NCBI RefSeq assembly: GCF_051014445.1
Contig: NC_135134.1
Location: forward strand, 3,439,672 to 3,503,671
DNA: 64,000 nt
Reading direction: 5' to 3'
From: Colletes latitarsis
Lineage: Eukaryota; Arthropoda; Insecta; Hymenoptera; Colletidae
In this document: piece after piece, positions 39,649 through 52,969 of the stretch
How positions within the stretch are numbered: position 1 is the stretch's first letter
Layout: each line of letters begins with the position of its first letter
The notes under the pieces: generated by a model
The model's database searches: none
What the model saw: only the letters and a program-made list of their open reading frames with translations
What the model was told of the DNA's origin: nothing
Translations under genes and position numbers: made by a program

Positions 39649-40704
39649 AATTAAACCTGGTTGCGATTAATATTATAGAGGATAACGTCGGTAATGTCTC
39701 GGTTAGGTCTGGTATTTGCAATCATCTGGCTCATACCTTCGCAATTTTCGCGTACTTGTTGGCCAGATCTTGGGTTTTTTGTGGTTTGGATCCCGTCGTA
39801 ATGTGGTTCCACACCGAAGCAGTCAATTAAACCTGGTTTCGATCCATATTACAGAGGATAACGCCGGTTATGACTCGGTAAGCTCTGGTATTTGCCCTCA
39901 TCTGTCACGTACTTTCGCATTTTTCGGATACTTGTTGGCCTGATGCTAGCCTTTTTCTGGCTTGGACCACGCAGTAATGTGGTACCACACTGAAACAGTC
40001 AATTAAAACTGGTTGGGGTTAAATTTCTTAGTGGAGGACGCCGGTTTTGCCTGGGTTAGGTCTGGTATTTCCCATCATCTAGCACATACTTTCTCATTTT
40101 TCGCATACTTGTTGGCCAGATCTTGGGTTTTTTGTGGTTTGGATCTCGTCGTAATGCGGTACCATACCGAAACAGTCAATTAAACCTGGTTGCGATTAAT
40201 ATTTTAGAGGATAACGACGGTAATGTCTCGGTTAGGTCTGGTATTTGCAATCATCTCGCTCATCCCCTCGCGTTTTTCGCATACTTGTTGGCCAGATCCT
40301 GGGCTTTTTCTGGTTTGGATCTGGTAGCAATGTGGTACCACACTGAAACGGTCAATAATATCTGGTTCCGATTAGTATTTTAGAGGATAACGCCGGTTAT
40401 GTCTCGGCTAGGTCTGGGATTTGCATTCATCTGGCTCGTACCTTCGCGTTTTTCGCCTACTTTTTGGCAAGGTCCTGGGCTTTTTCTGGCTTGCATCACG
40501 TAGTATGCGGTATCACACCGAAACAGTCAATTAAACCTGGTTGCGATTAATATTATAGAGGATAACGTCGGTAATGTCTCGGTTAGGTCTGGCATATGCA
40601 GTCATCTGGCTCATACCTTCGCAATTTTCGCGTACTTGTCGGCCAGATCTTGGGTTTTTTGTGGTTTGGATCCCGTCGTAATGTGGTTCCACACCGAAGC
40701 AGTC
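39649..40704. repeat. 1056-bp higher-order repeat, unit 4
   Basis: A near-exact copy of unit 3, with private changes such as CATCTGTCACG and GGTATCACACC. After 40704 the pattern changes to the TTATGGAGGATAACGCCGGC monomer found in the second half of unit 1, which ends the regular array. Confidence 0.9.
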
Positions 40705-43700
40705 AATTAAACCTGGTTGCGATTAATATTATGGAGGATAACGCCGGCTATGTCTGGGTTAGGTCTGGTATTTGCAATCATCTGGCTCGTTCTTTCGCAT
40801 TTTTCGCATACTTGTTGGCCAAATCCTGGGCTTTTTCTGGTTTGGATCACGTAGTAATATGGTACCACACTGAAACAGTCAATAGAAGCTGGTTCCGAAT
40901 AGTATTTTAGAAGATAACGCTGGTTATGTCTGGGTTAGTTCTGGTATTTGCAACCATCTGGCTCATACTTTCGCGATTTCGCATACTTGTTGGCCAGGTC
41001 CTGGGTTTTTTGTGATTTGGATCCCGAAGTAATGAAATTCCACACCGAAACAGTCAATTAAACCTGGTTGCGATTAATATTTTAGAGGATAACGCCGGTT
41101 ATGCCACGGTTAGGTCTGGGATTTGCCGTCATCTGGATCGTATTTTCCCATTTTTCGCATACTTCTTGGCCAGATCCTGGCCTTTCTCTGGCTTGGACCA
41201 CGTAGTAATATGGTACCACACTGAAACAGTCAATAGAAGCTGGTACCGAATAGTATTTTAGAGGATAACGCCGGTTATGTCACGGTTAGGTCTGGGATTT
41301 GCCCTCATCTGGCTCGTACCTTAGCATTTTTCGCCTACTTGTTGGCAAGATCCTGGGCTTTCTCTGGTTTGGATCACGTAGTAATGCGGTACCACACCGA
41401 AGCAGTCAATTAAACCTGGTTCCGATTAATATTTTGGAGGATAACGCTGGTTATGTTTGGGTTAGTTCTGGTATTTGCAATCATCTGGCTCGTACTTTCA
41501 CATTTTCCGCATACTTGTTGGCCAGATCCTGGGTTTTTTATGGTTTGGATCCCGTAGTAGTGTGCTGCCACACTGAAACAGTCAATTAAACCTGGTTTCG
41601 ATCCATATTACAGAGCATAACGCCGGTTATGACTCGGTAAGCTCTGGTATTTGCCCTCATCTGGCACGTAATTTCGCATTTTTCGGATACTTGTTGGCCT
41701 GATGCTAGTCTTTTTCTGGCTTGGACCACGGTGTAATGTGGTACCACACTGAAACAGTCAATTAAAACTGGTTGGGGTTAAATTTCTTAGTGGAGGACGC
41801 CGGTTTTGCCTGGGTTAGGTCTGGTATTTCCCATCATCTAGCACATACTTTCTCATTTTTCGCATATTTGTTGGCCAGATCTTGGGTTTTTTGGGGTTTG
41901 GATCCCGTCGTAATGCGGTACCACACCGAAACATTCAATTAAACCTGGTTGCGATTAATATTATGGAGGATAACGCCGGCTATGTCTGGGTTAGGTCTGG
42001 TATTTGCAATCATCTGGCTCGTTCTTTCGCATTTTTCGCATACTTGTTGGCCAAATCCTGGGTTTTTTCTGGTTTGGATCCCGTAGTGATGTGGTTCCAC
42101 ACCGAAACAGTAAATTAAACCTGGTTGCGATTAATATTTTGGAGGATAACGCCGGTTATGTCACGGTTAGGTCTGGGATTTGCCCTCATCTGGCTCGTAC
42201 CTTTGCATTTTTCGCCTACTTGTTGGCAAGATCCTGGGCTTTCTCTGGTTTGGATCACGTAGTAATGCGGTACCACACCGAAGCAGTCAATTAAACCTGG
42301 TTGCGATTAATATTTTAGTGGATAACGCCGGTTATGTCACGGTTAGGTCTGGGATTTGCCGTCATCTGGATCGTATTTTCCCGTTTTTCGCATACTTCTT
42401 GGCCAGATCCTGGCCTTTCTCTGGCTTGGACCACGTAGTAATATGGTACCACACTGAAACAGTCAATAGAAGCTGGTACCGAATAGTATTTTAGAGGATA
42501 ACGCTGGTTATGTCAGGGTTAGTTCTGGTATTTGCAACCATCTGGCTCATACATTCGCGATTTCGCATACTTGTTGGCCAGATCCTGGCCTTTCTCTGGG
42601 TTGGACCACGTAGTATTGTGGTATCACACTGAAACTGTCAATAAAAGCTGGTCCCGATTAGTATTTTAGAGGATAACGCTGATTATGTCTGGGTTAGGTC
42701 TGGTATTTCCCCTCATCTGGCTCGTACTTTCGCAGATTTCGCATACTTGTTGGCCAGATCCTGGCCTTTCTCTGGCTTGGACCACGTAGTAACATGGTAC
42801 CACACTGAAACAGTCAATTAAACCTGGTTCCGATTAATATTTTGGAGGATAACGCTGGTTATGTTTGGGTTAGTTCTGGTATTTGCAATCATCTGGCTCG
42901 TACTTTCACATTTCTCGCATACTTGTTGGCCAGATCCTGGGGTTTTTCTGGTTTGGATCACGTAGTAATGTAGTACCACACTGAAACAGTCAATAAAAGC
43001 TGCTCCCAATTAGTATCTTAGAGGATAACGCTGGTTATGTCCGGGTTAGGTCGGGTATTTGCCCTCATCTGGCTCGTACTTTCGTATTTTTCGCATACTT
43101 GTTGGCCAGATCCTGGGCTTTTTCTGGTTTGGAGGCCCGTAGTAATGAGATTCCACACCGAAACAGTCAATTAAACCTGGTTGCGATTAATATTTTAGAG
43201 GATAACGACGGTAATGTCTCGGTTAGGTCTGGTATTTGCAATCATCTGGCTCGTACTTTCGCATTTCTCGCATACTTGTTGGCCAGATCCTGGGTTTTTT
43301 ATGGTTTGGATCCCGTAGTAGTGTGCTGCCACACTGAAACAGTCAATTAAACCTGGTTTCGATCCATATTACAGAGGATAACGCCGGTTATGACTCGGTA
43401 AGCTCTGGTATTTGCCCTCATCTGGCACGTACTTTCGCATTTTTCGGATACTTGTTGGCCTGATGCTAGCCTTTTTCTGGCTTGGACCACGCAGTAATGT
43501 GGTACCACACTGAAACAGTCAATTAAAACTGGTTGGGGTTAAATTTCTTAGTGGAGGACGCCGGTTTTGCCTGGGTTAGGTCTGGTATTTCCCATCATCT
43601 AGCACATACTTTCTCATTTTTCGCACATTTGTTGGCCAGATCTTGGGTTTTTTGTGGTTTGGATCCCGTCGTAATGCGGTACCACACCGAAACAGTCAAT

Positions 43701-46700
43701 TAAACCTGGTTGCGATTAATATTTTAGAGAATAACGACGGTTATGTCTTGGTTAGGTCTGGTATTTGCAATCATCTCGCTCATACCTTCGCGTTTTTCGC
43801 TTACTTGTTGGCCAGATCCTGGGTTTTTTCTGGTTTGGATCCCGTAGTAATGCGGTTCCACACCGAAACAGTCAATTAAACCTGGTTGCGATTAATATTT
43901 TAGAGGATAACGACGGTAATGTCTCGGTTAGGTCTGGTATTTGCAATCATCTGGCTCGTACTTTCGCATTTCTCGCATACTTCTTGGCCAGATCCTGGGC
44001 TTTTTCTGGTATGGATCCCGTAGTGATGTAGTTCCACACCGAAACAGTCAATTAAACCTGGTTGCGATTAATATTATAGAGGATAACGCCGGTTATGTCT
44101 CGGTTAGGTCTGGGGTTTGCCCTCATCTGGCTCATACCTTCGCGTTTTTCGCCTACTTTTTGGCAAGGTCCTGGGCTTTTTCTGGCTTGGATCACGTAGT
44201 AATGCGGTACCACACCGGAACAGTCAATTAAACCTGGTTGCGATTAACATTTTAGAGGATAACGCCGTTTATGTCTCGACTAGGTCTGGGAACTGCCCCC
44301 ATCTGGCTCGTACCTTCGCGTTTTTCGCCTACTTGTTGGGGAGATCCTGGGCTTTTTCTGGTTTGGATCCCGTAGTGATGTGGTTCCACACTGAAACAGT
44401 CAATTAAACCTGGTTGCGATTAATATTTTAGAGGATAACGCCGGTTATGTCTCGGTTAGGTCTGGGGTTTGCCCTCATCTGGCTCATACCTTCGCGTTTT
44501 TCGCCTACTTTTTGGCAAGGTCCTGGGCTTTTTCTGGCTTGCATCACGTAGTATGCGGTACCGCATCGAAACAGTCAATTAAACCTGGTTGCGGTTAATA
44601 TTATAGAGGATAACGTCGGTAATGTCTCGGTTAGGTCTGGTATTTGCAATCATCTGGCTCATACCTTCGCAATTTTCGCGTACTTGTTGGCCAGATCTTG
44701 GGTTTTTTGTGGTTTCGATCCCGTCGTAATGTGGTTCCACACCGAAGCAGTCAATTAAACCTGGTTGCGATTAATATTATGGAGGATAACGCCGGCTATG
44801 TCTGGGTTAGGTCTGGTATTTGCAATCATCTGGCTCGTTCTTTCGCATTTTTCGCATACTTGTCGGCCAGATCCGGGGCTTTTTCTGGTTTGGATCACGT
44901 AGTAATATGGTACCACACTGAAACAGTCAATAGAAGCTGGTTCCGAATAGTATTTTAGAAGATAACGCTGGTTATGTCTGGGTTAGTTCTGGTATTTGCA
45001 ACCATCTGGCTCATACTTTCGCGATTTCGCATACTTGTTGGCCAGGTCCTGGGTTTTTTCTGATTTGGATCCCGAAGTAATGAAATTCCACACCGAAACA
45101 GTCAATTAAACCTGGTTGCGATTAATATTTTAGAGGATAACGCCGGTTATGTCACGGTTAGGTCTGGGATTTGCCCTCATCTGGCTCGTACCTTTGCATT
45201 TTTCGCCTACTTGTTGGCAAGATCCTGGGCTTTCTCTGGTTTGGATCACGTAGTAATGCGGTACCACACCGAAGCAGTCAATTAAACCTGGTTGCGATTA
45301 ATATTTTAGTGGATGACGCTGTTTATGTCTGGGTTAGGTCGGGTGTTTGCCCTGATCTGGCTCGTTCTTTCGCATTTTTCGCATACTTGTTGGCCAGATC
45401 CTGGGCTTTTTCTGGTTTGGATCACGTAGTAATATGGTACCACACTGAAACAGCCAATAGAAGCTGGTTCCGAATAGTATTTTAGAAGATAACGCTGGTT
45501 ATGTCTGGGTTAGTTCTGGTATTTGCAACCATCTGGCTCGTACTTTCGCGTTTTTCGCCTACTTGTTGGCAAGGTCCTGGGCTGTTTCTCGCTTGGATCA
45601 CGTAGTAATGCGGTACAACACTGAAACAGCCAATTAGGCCTGGTTCCGATTAATATTTTAGAGGATAACGCCGGTTATGTCTCGGTTTGGTCCGGGAATT
45701 GCCCTCACCTGGCTCGTACCTTCGCGTTTTTCGCCTACTTCTTGGCCAGATCCTGCGTTTTTTCTGGTGTGGATCCTGTAGTAATGTGGTTCCACACCGA
45801 AATAGTCAATTAAACCTGTTTGCGATTATTATTTTAGTGCAGAACGCCGGTTATGGCTGGGCTAGGTCTGGTATTTCCCATCATCTAGCACATACTTTCG
45901 CATTTTTCGCATACGTTTTGGCCAGATCTTGGGTTTTTTGTGATTTGGATCCCGTCGTAATGCGGTGCCACACCGAAACATTCAATTAAACCTGGTTGCG
46001 ATTAATATTTTAGAGGATAACGCCGGTTATGTCTCGGTTAGGTTTGGGATTTGCCCTCATCTGGCTCGTACTTTCGCATTTTTCGCATAATTTTTGGCCA
46101 GATCCTGGGTTTTTCTGGCTTGGACCACGTAGTAATGTGGTACCCACACTGAAACAGTCAATTAAACCTGGTTGCGATTAATATTTTAGTGGATAACGCC
46201 GGTTATGTCACGGTTAGGTCTGGGATTTGCCGTCATCTGGCTCGTATTTTCGTATTTTTCGCATACTTGTTGGCCAGATCCTGCCTTTCTCAGGCTTGAA
46301 CCACGTAGTAATATGGTACCACACTGAAACAGTCAATAGAAGCTGGTACCGAATAGTATTATAGAGGATAACGTTGGTTATGTCTGGGTTAGTTCTGGTA
46401 TTTGCAACCATCTGGGTCATACTCTCGCGATTTCGCATACTTGTTGGCCAGATCCTGGGTTTTTTCTGATTTGGATCCCGAAGTAATGAAATTCCACACC
46501 GAAACAGTCAATTAAACCTGGTTGCGATTAATATTTTAGAGGACAACGCCGGTTATGTCACGGTTAGGTCTGGGATTTGACCTCATCTGGCTCGCACTTT
46601 CGCATTTTATGCATACTTGTTGACCAGATCCTGGGCTTTGTCTGGTTTGGATCACGTAGGAGTATGGTACCACACTGAAACAGTCAATAAAAGCTGGTCC

Positions 46701-49560
46701 CGATTAGTCTTTTAGAGGATGACGCTGTTTATGTCTGGGTTAGGTCGGGTGTTTGCCCTCATCTGGCTCGTTCTTTCTCATTTTTCGCATACTTGTTGGC
46801 CAGATCCTGGGCTTTTTCTGGTTTGGATCACGTAGTAATATGGTACCACACTGAAACAGTCAATAGAACCTGGTTCCGAATAGTATTTTAGAAGATAACG
46901 CTGGTTATGTCTGGGTTAGTTCTGGTATTTGCCACCATCTGGCTCATACTTTCGCGATTTCGCATACTAGATGGCCAGATCCTTGGTTTTTTCTGGTTTG
47001 GATCCCGAAGTAATGAAATTCCACACCGAAACAGTCAATTAAACGTGGTTGCGATTAATATTTTAGAGGATAACGCCGGTTATGTCACGGTTAGGTCTGG
47101 GATTTGCCCTCATCTGGCTCGCACTTTCGCATTTTACGCATACTTCTTGGCCAGATTCGGGGTTTTTTCTGGTTTGGATCCCGTAATAATGACGTTCCAC
47201 AACGAAACAGACAATTAAACCTGGTTGCGATTTTTTTTTTGGAGGATAACGCTGGTTATGTCTGGGTTAGGTCTGGTACTTGCCCTCATCTGGCTCGTAC
47301 TTTCTCATTTTTCACATACTTGTTGGCCAGATCCTGGCCTTTTTCTGGCTTGGACCACGTAGTAATGAGGTACCACACTGAAACAGTCAATTAAACCTGG
47401 TTCCGATTAATATTTTAGAGGATAACGCTGGTTATGGCTGGGTTAGTTCTGGTATTTGTTATCATCTGGCTCATACTTTCGCATTTTTCGCATACTTGTT
47501 GACCAGATCCTGGGCTTTTTCTAGTTTGGATCACGTAGTAATATTTCACCTCACTGAAACAGTCAATAGAAGCTGGTTCCGAGTAGTATTTTAGAGGATA
47601 ACGCTGGTTATGTCTGGGTTAGTTCTGGTATTTGCAACCACCTGGCTCATGCTTTCGCGATTTCGCATACTTCTTGGCCAGAACCTGGCCTGTTGCTGGC
47701 TCGGACCACGTAGTAATGAGGTACCACACTGAAACAGTCAATTAAACCTGGTTCCGATTAATATTTTGGAGGATAACGCTGTTTATGTTTGGGTTAGTTC
47801 TGGTATTTGCAATCATCTGGCTCGTTCTTTCGCATTTTTCGCATACTTGTTGGCCAGATCCTGGGGTTTTTCTGGTTTGGATCACGTAGTAATGTGGTAC
47901 CACACTGAAACAGTCAATAAAAGCTGGTCCCAATTATTATCTTAGAGGATAACGCTGGTTATGTCCGGGTTAGGTCGGGTATTTGCCCTCATCTGGCTCG
48001 TACTTTCGTATTTTTCGCATACTTGTTGGCCAGATCCTCGGCTTTTTCTGCTTTGGATCACGTAGCAGTATGGTACCACACCGAAACAGTCAATAGAAGC
48101 TGGATCCGAGTAGTATTTTAGAGGATAACGCTGGTTATGTCTGGGTTAGTTCTGGTATTTGCAACCATCTGGCTCATACTTCCGCGATTTCGCATACTTG
48201 TTGGCCAGATCCTGGGTTTTTTCTGCTTTGGAGGCCCGTAGTAATGAGATTCCACACCGAAACAGTCAATTAAACCTGGTTGCGATTAATATTTTAGAGG
48301 ATAATGCTGGTTATGTATCGGTTAGGTCTGGTATTTGCAATCATCTGGCTCGTTCTTTCGCATTTTTCGCATACTTGTTGGCCAGATCCTGGCATTTTTC
48401 TGGCTTGGACCACGTAGTAATTTGGTACCACACTGAAACAGTCAATTAAACCTGGTTTCGATATATATTTTAGAGGATAACGCCGGTTATGTCACGGTTA
48501 GGTCTGGGATTTGCCCTCATCTGGCTCGCACTTTCGCATTTTACTCATACTTCTTGGCCAGATCCCGGCCTTTCTCTGGCTTGGACCACGTAGTAAAATG
48601 GTACCACACTGAAACAGTCAATAGAAGCTGGTACCGAATAGTATTTTAGAGGATAACGCTGGTTATGTCAGGGTTAGTTCTGGTATTTGCAACCATCTGG
48701 CTCATACATTCGCGATTTCGCATACTTGTTGGCCAGATCCTGGCCTTTCTCTGGCTTGGACCACGTAGTATTGTGGTATCACACTGAAACAGTCAATAAA
48801 AGCTGGTCCCGATTAGTATTTTAGAGGATAACGCTGGTTATGTCTGGGTTAGGTCTGGTATTTCCCCTCATCTGGCTCGTACTTTCGCAGTTTTCGCATA
48901 CTTGTTGGCCAGATCCTGGCCTTTCCCTGGCTTGGACCACGTAGTAATATGGTACCACACTGAAACAGTCAATAGAAGCTGGTACCGAATAGTATTTTAG
49001 AGGATAACGCTGGTTATGTCAGGGTTAGTTCTGGTATTTGCAACCATCTGGCTCATACATTCGCGATTTCGCATACTTGTTGGCCAGATCTTGCGTTTTT
49101 TGTGGTTTGGATCCCGAAGTAACGAAATTCCACACCGAAACAGTCAATTAAACGTGGTTGCGATTAATATTTTAGAGGATAACGCCGGTTACGTCTCGGA
49201 TAGGTCTGGGATTTGCCCTCATCTGGCTCGTACCTTTGCATTTTTCGCCTACTTGTTGGCAAGATCCTGGGCTTTCACTGGTTTGGATCACGTAGTAATG
49301 CGGTACCACACCGAAGCAGTCAATTAAACCTGGTTGCGATTAATATTTTAGTGGATAACGCCGGTTATGTCACGGTTAGGTCTGGGATTTGCCGTCATCT
49401 GGATCGTATTTTCGCATTTTTGGCATACTTGTTGGCCAGATCCTGGGCTTTTTCTGGTTTGGATCACGTAGTAATATGGTACCACACCGAAACAGTCAAT
49501 AGAAGCTGGTTCCGAATAGTATTTTAGAGGATAACGCTGGTTATGTCTGGGTTAGGTCTG
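40705..49560. repeat. Mosaic satellite stretch
   Basis: Satellite throughout, mixing AGAAGCTGG-type and ordinary monomers. Bases 42780-43110 match 47704-48034 (offset 4924). Bases 43643-44400 match 6335-7250. Bases 46104-46404 match 10925-11225. A TGTCAGGGTTAGTTCTGG monomer occurs near 42510, 48665 and 49016. The marker dimer is last seen at 43361. A run of ten T lies at 47231-47240. No gene or other insertion is visible. Confidence 0.8.
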
Positions 49561-50214
49561 GTATTTGCAATCATCTGGCTCGTACTTTCGCATTTTGCGC
49601 ATACCTGTTGGCCAGATCCTGGGTTTTTTCTGGTTTCCATCCCGTAGTAATGCGGTTCCACACCGAAACAGTCAAATAAACCTGGTTGCGATTAGTATTT
49701 AAGAGGATAACGCCGGTTATGTCTGGGTTAGGTCTGGTATTTGCCCTCATCTGGCTCATACCTTCGCGTTTTTCGCATACTTGTTGGCCAGATCCTGGCC
49801 TTCTTCTGGTTTGGATTATGTAGTAATGCGGTACCACACCGAAACAGTCAATTAAACCTGGTTTCGATTAATATTTTAGAGGATAACGCCGGTTATGTTT
49901 GGGTTAGGTCTGGTATATGCCCTCATCTGGCTCGTACTTTCGCATTTTTCGCATACTTGTTGGCCAGATCCTCGGATTATTCTGGTTTGGATCCCGTAGA
50001 AATGAGGTTCCGCACCGAAACAGTTAATTAAACCTGGATGCGATTAATATTTTAGAGGTTGACGCCGGTTATTTCTCGGTTATGTCTGCGATTTGCCCTC
50101 ATCTGTCTCGTACATTCGCATTTTTCGCATACTTGTTGGCCAGATCCTCGGATTATTCTGGTTTGGATCCCGTAGAAATGAGGTTCCGCACCAAAACAGT
50201 CAATTAAACCTGGT

Positions 50215-51100
50215 TGCGATTAATATTTTAGAGGATAACGCCGGTTATATCTCGGTTAGGTCTGGGATTTGCCCCAATCTGGCTCGTACTTTCGCATTTT
50301 TCGCATACTTGTTGGCCAGATGCAGGGCTTTTTCTTGTTTGGATCACGTAGTAATGCGGCGCCACACCGAAACAGTCAATTAAACCTGGTTGCGATTAAT
50401 ATTTTAGAGGATAACGCCGGTTATGTCTCGGTTAGGTCTGGGATTTTCCCTCATCTGGCTCGTAATTTCGCATTTTTCGCATACTTGTTGGTCAGATCCT
50501 GGCCTTTTTCATACTTGGACCACGTTACTACCACATTACTTGTGGTACCACACTGAAACAGTCAAATAAACCTGGATCCGATTAATATTTTAGAGGATAA
50601 CGCCGGCTATGTCTGGTTTAGGTCTGGTATTTGCCCTCATCTGGCTCGTACTTTCGCATTTCTCGCATACTTGTTGGCCAGATCCTGGGCTTTTTCTGGT
50701 TTGTTTCACGTAGTATGGCGACATCACACCGAAGCAGTCAATTAAACCTGGTTGCGATTAATAGTTTAGAGGATAACGCCGGTTATGTCTGGGTTAGGCC
50801 TGGGATTTGCCCTCATCTGGCTCGAACTTTCGCATTTCTCGCATACTTGTTGGTCAGAACCTGGGCTTTTCCTGGTTTGGATCACGCACTAATGCGGTAC
50901 CACACTGAAACAGTCAATGAAACCTGGTTGCGATTAATATTTTAGAGGATAACGCCGGTTATGTCTCGGTTAGGTCTGGAATTTGCCCTCATCTGGCTCG
51001 TACTTTCGCATTTTGCGCATACTTGTTGGCAATATCCTGCGCTTTTTCTGGTTTGTTTCACGCAGTAATGCGATATCACACCGAAGCAGTCAATTAAAAC
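50215..51100. repeat. Five-monomer block, copy 1 (matches 54279-55165)
   Basis: The offset is 4064. The block includes the unusual inverted insertion at 50527-50540 and the GGCGACATCACACC monomer. Because both copies carry the inverted insertion, the duplication happened after it. Confidence 0.83.
50527..50540. other. Fold-back insertion at the monomer palindrome
   Basis: A normal monomer reads CCACGTAGTAATGTGGTACC. Here it reads CCACGT, then TACTACCACATTACT, then TGTGGTACC, a gain of 10 bases. ACCACATTACT (50530-50540) is the exact reverse complement of AGTAATGTGGT from the normal site. The result is a 7-bp stem TACCACA/TGTGGTA with a TTACT loop. It looks like a template switch on the palindrome. 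Confidence 0.85.
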
Positions 51101-51296
51101 TGGTTGCGATTAATATTCAAGAGGATAACGCCGGTTATATCTCGGTTAGGCCTGGGACTTGCCCTCATCTGGCTCGTACTTTCGCATTTTTCGCATACTT
51201 GTTGGCCAGATCCTGGGCTTTTTCTAGTTTGGATCACGCACTAATGCGGTACCACACTGAAACAGTCACTGAAACCTGATTGCGATTAATGTTTTA

Positions 51297-51935
51297 GAGG
51301 ATAACGCCGGTTATATCTCGGTTAGGCCTGGGACTTGCCCTCATCTGGCTCGTACTTTCGCATTTTTCGCATACTTGTTGACCAGATCCTGGCCTTTTGC
51401 TGGTCTGTATCACGTAGTAATACGGTACCACACCGAAACAGTCAATGAAACCTGGTTGCGAGTAATATTTAAGAGGATGACGCCGGTTATGTCTGGGTTA
51501 GTTCTGGTATTTGCCCTCATCTGGCTCGTACTTTCGCATTTTTCGCATACTTGTTGGCCAGATCCTGGGCTTTTTCTAGTTTGGATCACGCACTAATGCG
51601 GTACCACACCGAAGCAGTCAATTAAACCTGGTTGCGATTAATATTCTAGAGAATAACGCCGGTTATATCTCGGTTAGGCCTGGGACTTGCCCTCATCTGG
51701 CTCGTACTTTCGCATTTTTCGCATACTTGTTGACCAGATCCTGGCCTTTTGCTGGTCTGTATCACGTAGTAATACGGTACCACACCGAAACAGTCAATGA
51801 AACCTGTTTGCGAGTAATATTTAAGGGGATGACGCCGGTTATGTCTGGGTTAGTTCTGGTATTTGCCCTCATCTGGCTCGTACTTTCGCATTTTTCGCAT
51901 ACTTGTTGGCCAGATCCTGGGCTTTTTCTAGTTTG
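51297..51935. repeat. 352-bp dimer duplicated in tandem
   Basis: A two-monomer unit (TTGACCAGATCCTGGCCTTT with TATCACGTAGTAATACGG, then GAGTAATATTTAAGAGG) is followed by a near copy from about 51649. The second copy and its right flank recur at 55352-55732 and 62561-62941. Confidence 0.78.
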
Positions 51936-52969
51936 GATCCCGTAGTAATAAGGTTCCACACCGAAACAGTCAATTACACCCGGTTTCGGTTAATATTTTA
52001 GAGGATAACGCCGGCTATGTCTGGTTTAGGTCTGGTATTTGCCCTCATCTGGCTCGTACTTTCGCATTTCTCGCATACTTGTTGGTCAGAACCTGGGCTT
52101 TTCCTGGTTTGGATCACGCACTAATGCGGTACCACACTGAAACAGTCAATGAAACCTGGTTGCGATTAATATTTTAGAGGTTAACGCCGGTTATGTCTCG
52201 GTTAGGTCTGGAATTTGCCCTCATCTGGCTCGTACTTTCGCATTTTTCGCATACTTGTTGGTCAGAACCTGGGCTTTTCCTGGTTTGGATCACGCACTAA
52301 TGCGGTACCACACTGAAACAGTCAATGAAACCTGGTTGCGAGTAATATTTAAGAGGATGACGCCGGTTATGTCTGGGTTAGTTCTGGTATTTGCCCTCAT
52401 CTGGCTCGTACTTTCGCATTTCTCGCATACTTGTTGGCCAGATCCTGGGCTTTTTCTAGTTTGGATCACGCACTAATGCGGTACCACACTGAAACAGTCA
52501 ATGAAACCTGGTTGCGATTAATATTTTCGAGGATAACGCCGGTTATGTCTCGGTTAGGTCTGGAATTTGCCCTCATCTGGCTCGTACTTTCGCATTTTTC
52601 GCATACTTGTTGGCCAGATCCTGGCCTTTTGCTGGTCTGTATCACGTAGTAATACGGTACCACACCGAAACAGTCAATGAAACCTGGTTGCGAGTAATAT
52701 TTAAGAGGATGACGCCGGTTATGTCTGGGTCAGTTCTGGAATTTGCCCTCATCTGGCTCGTACTTTCGCATTTTGCGCATACTTGTTGGCCAGATCCTGC
52801 GCTTTTTCTGGTTTGTTTCACGTAGTAATGCGATATCACACCGAAGCAGTCAATTAAACCTGGTTGCGATTAATATTCTAGAGAATAACGCCGGTTATAT
52901 CTCGGTTAGGCCTGGGACTTGCCCTCATCTGGCTCGTACTTTCGCATTTTTCGCATACTTGTTGGCCTG

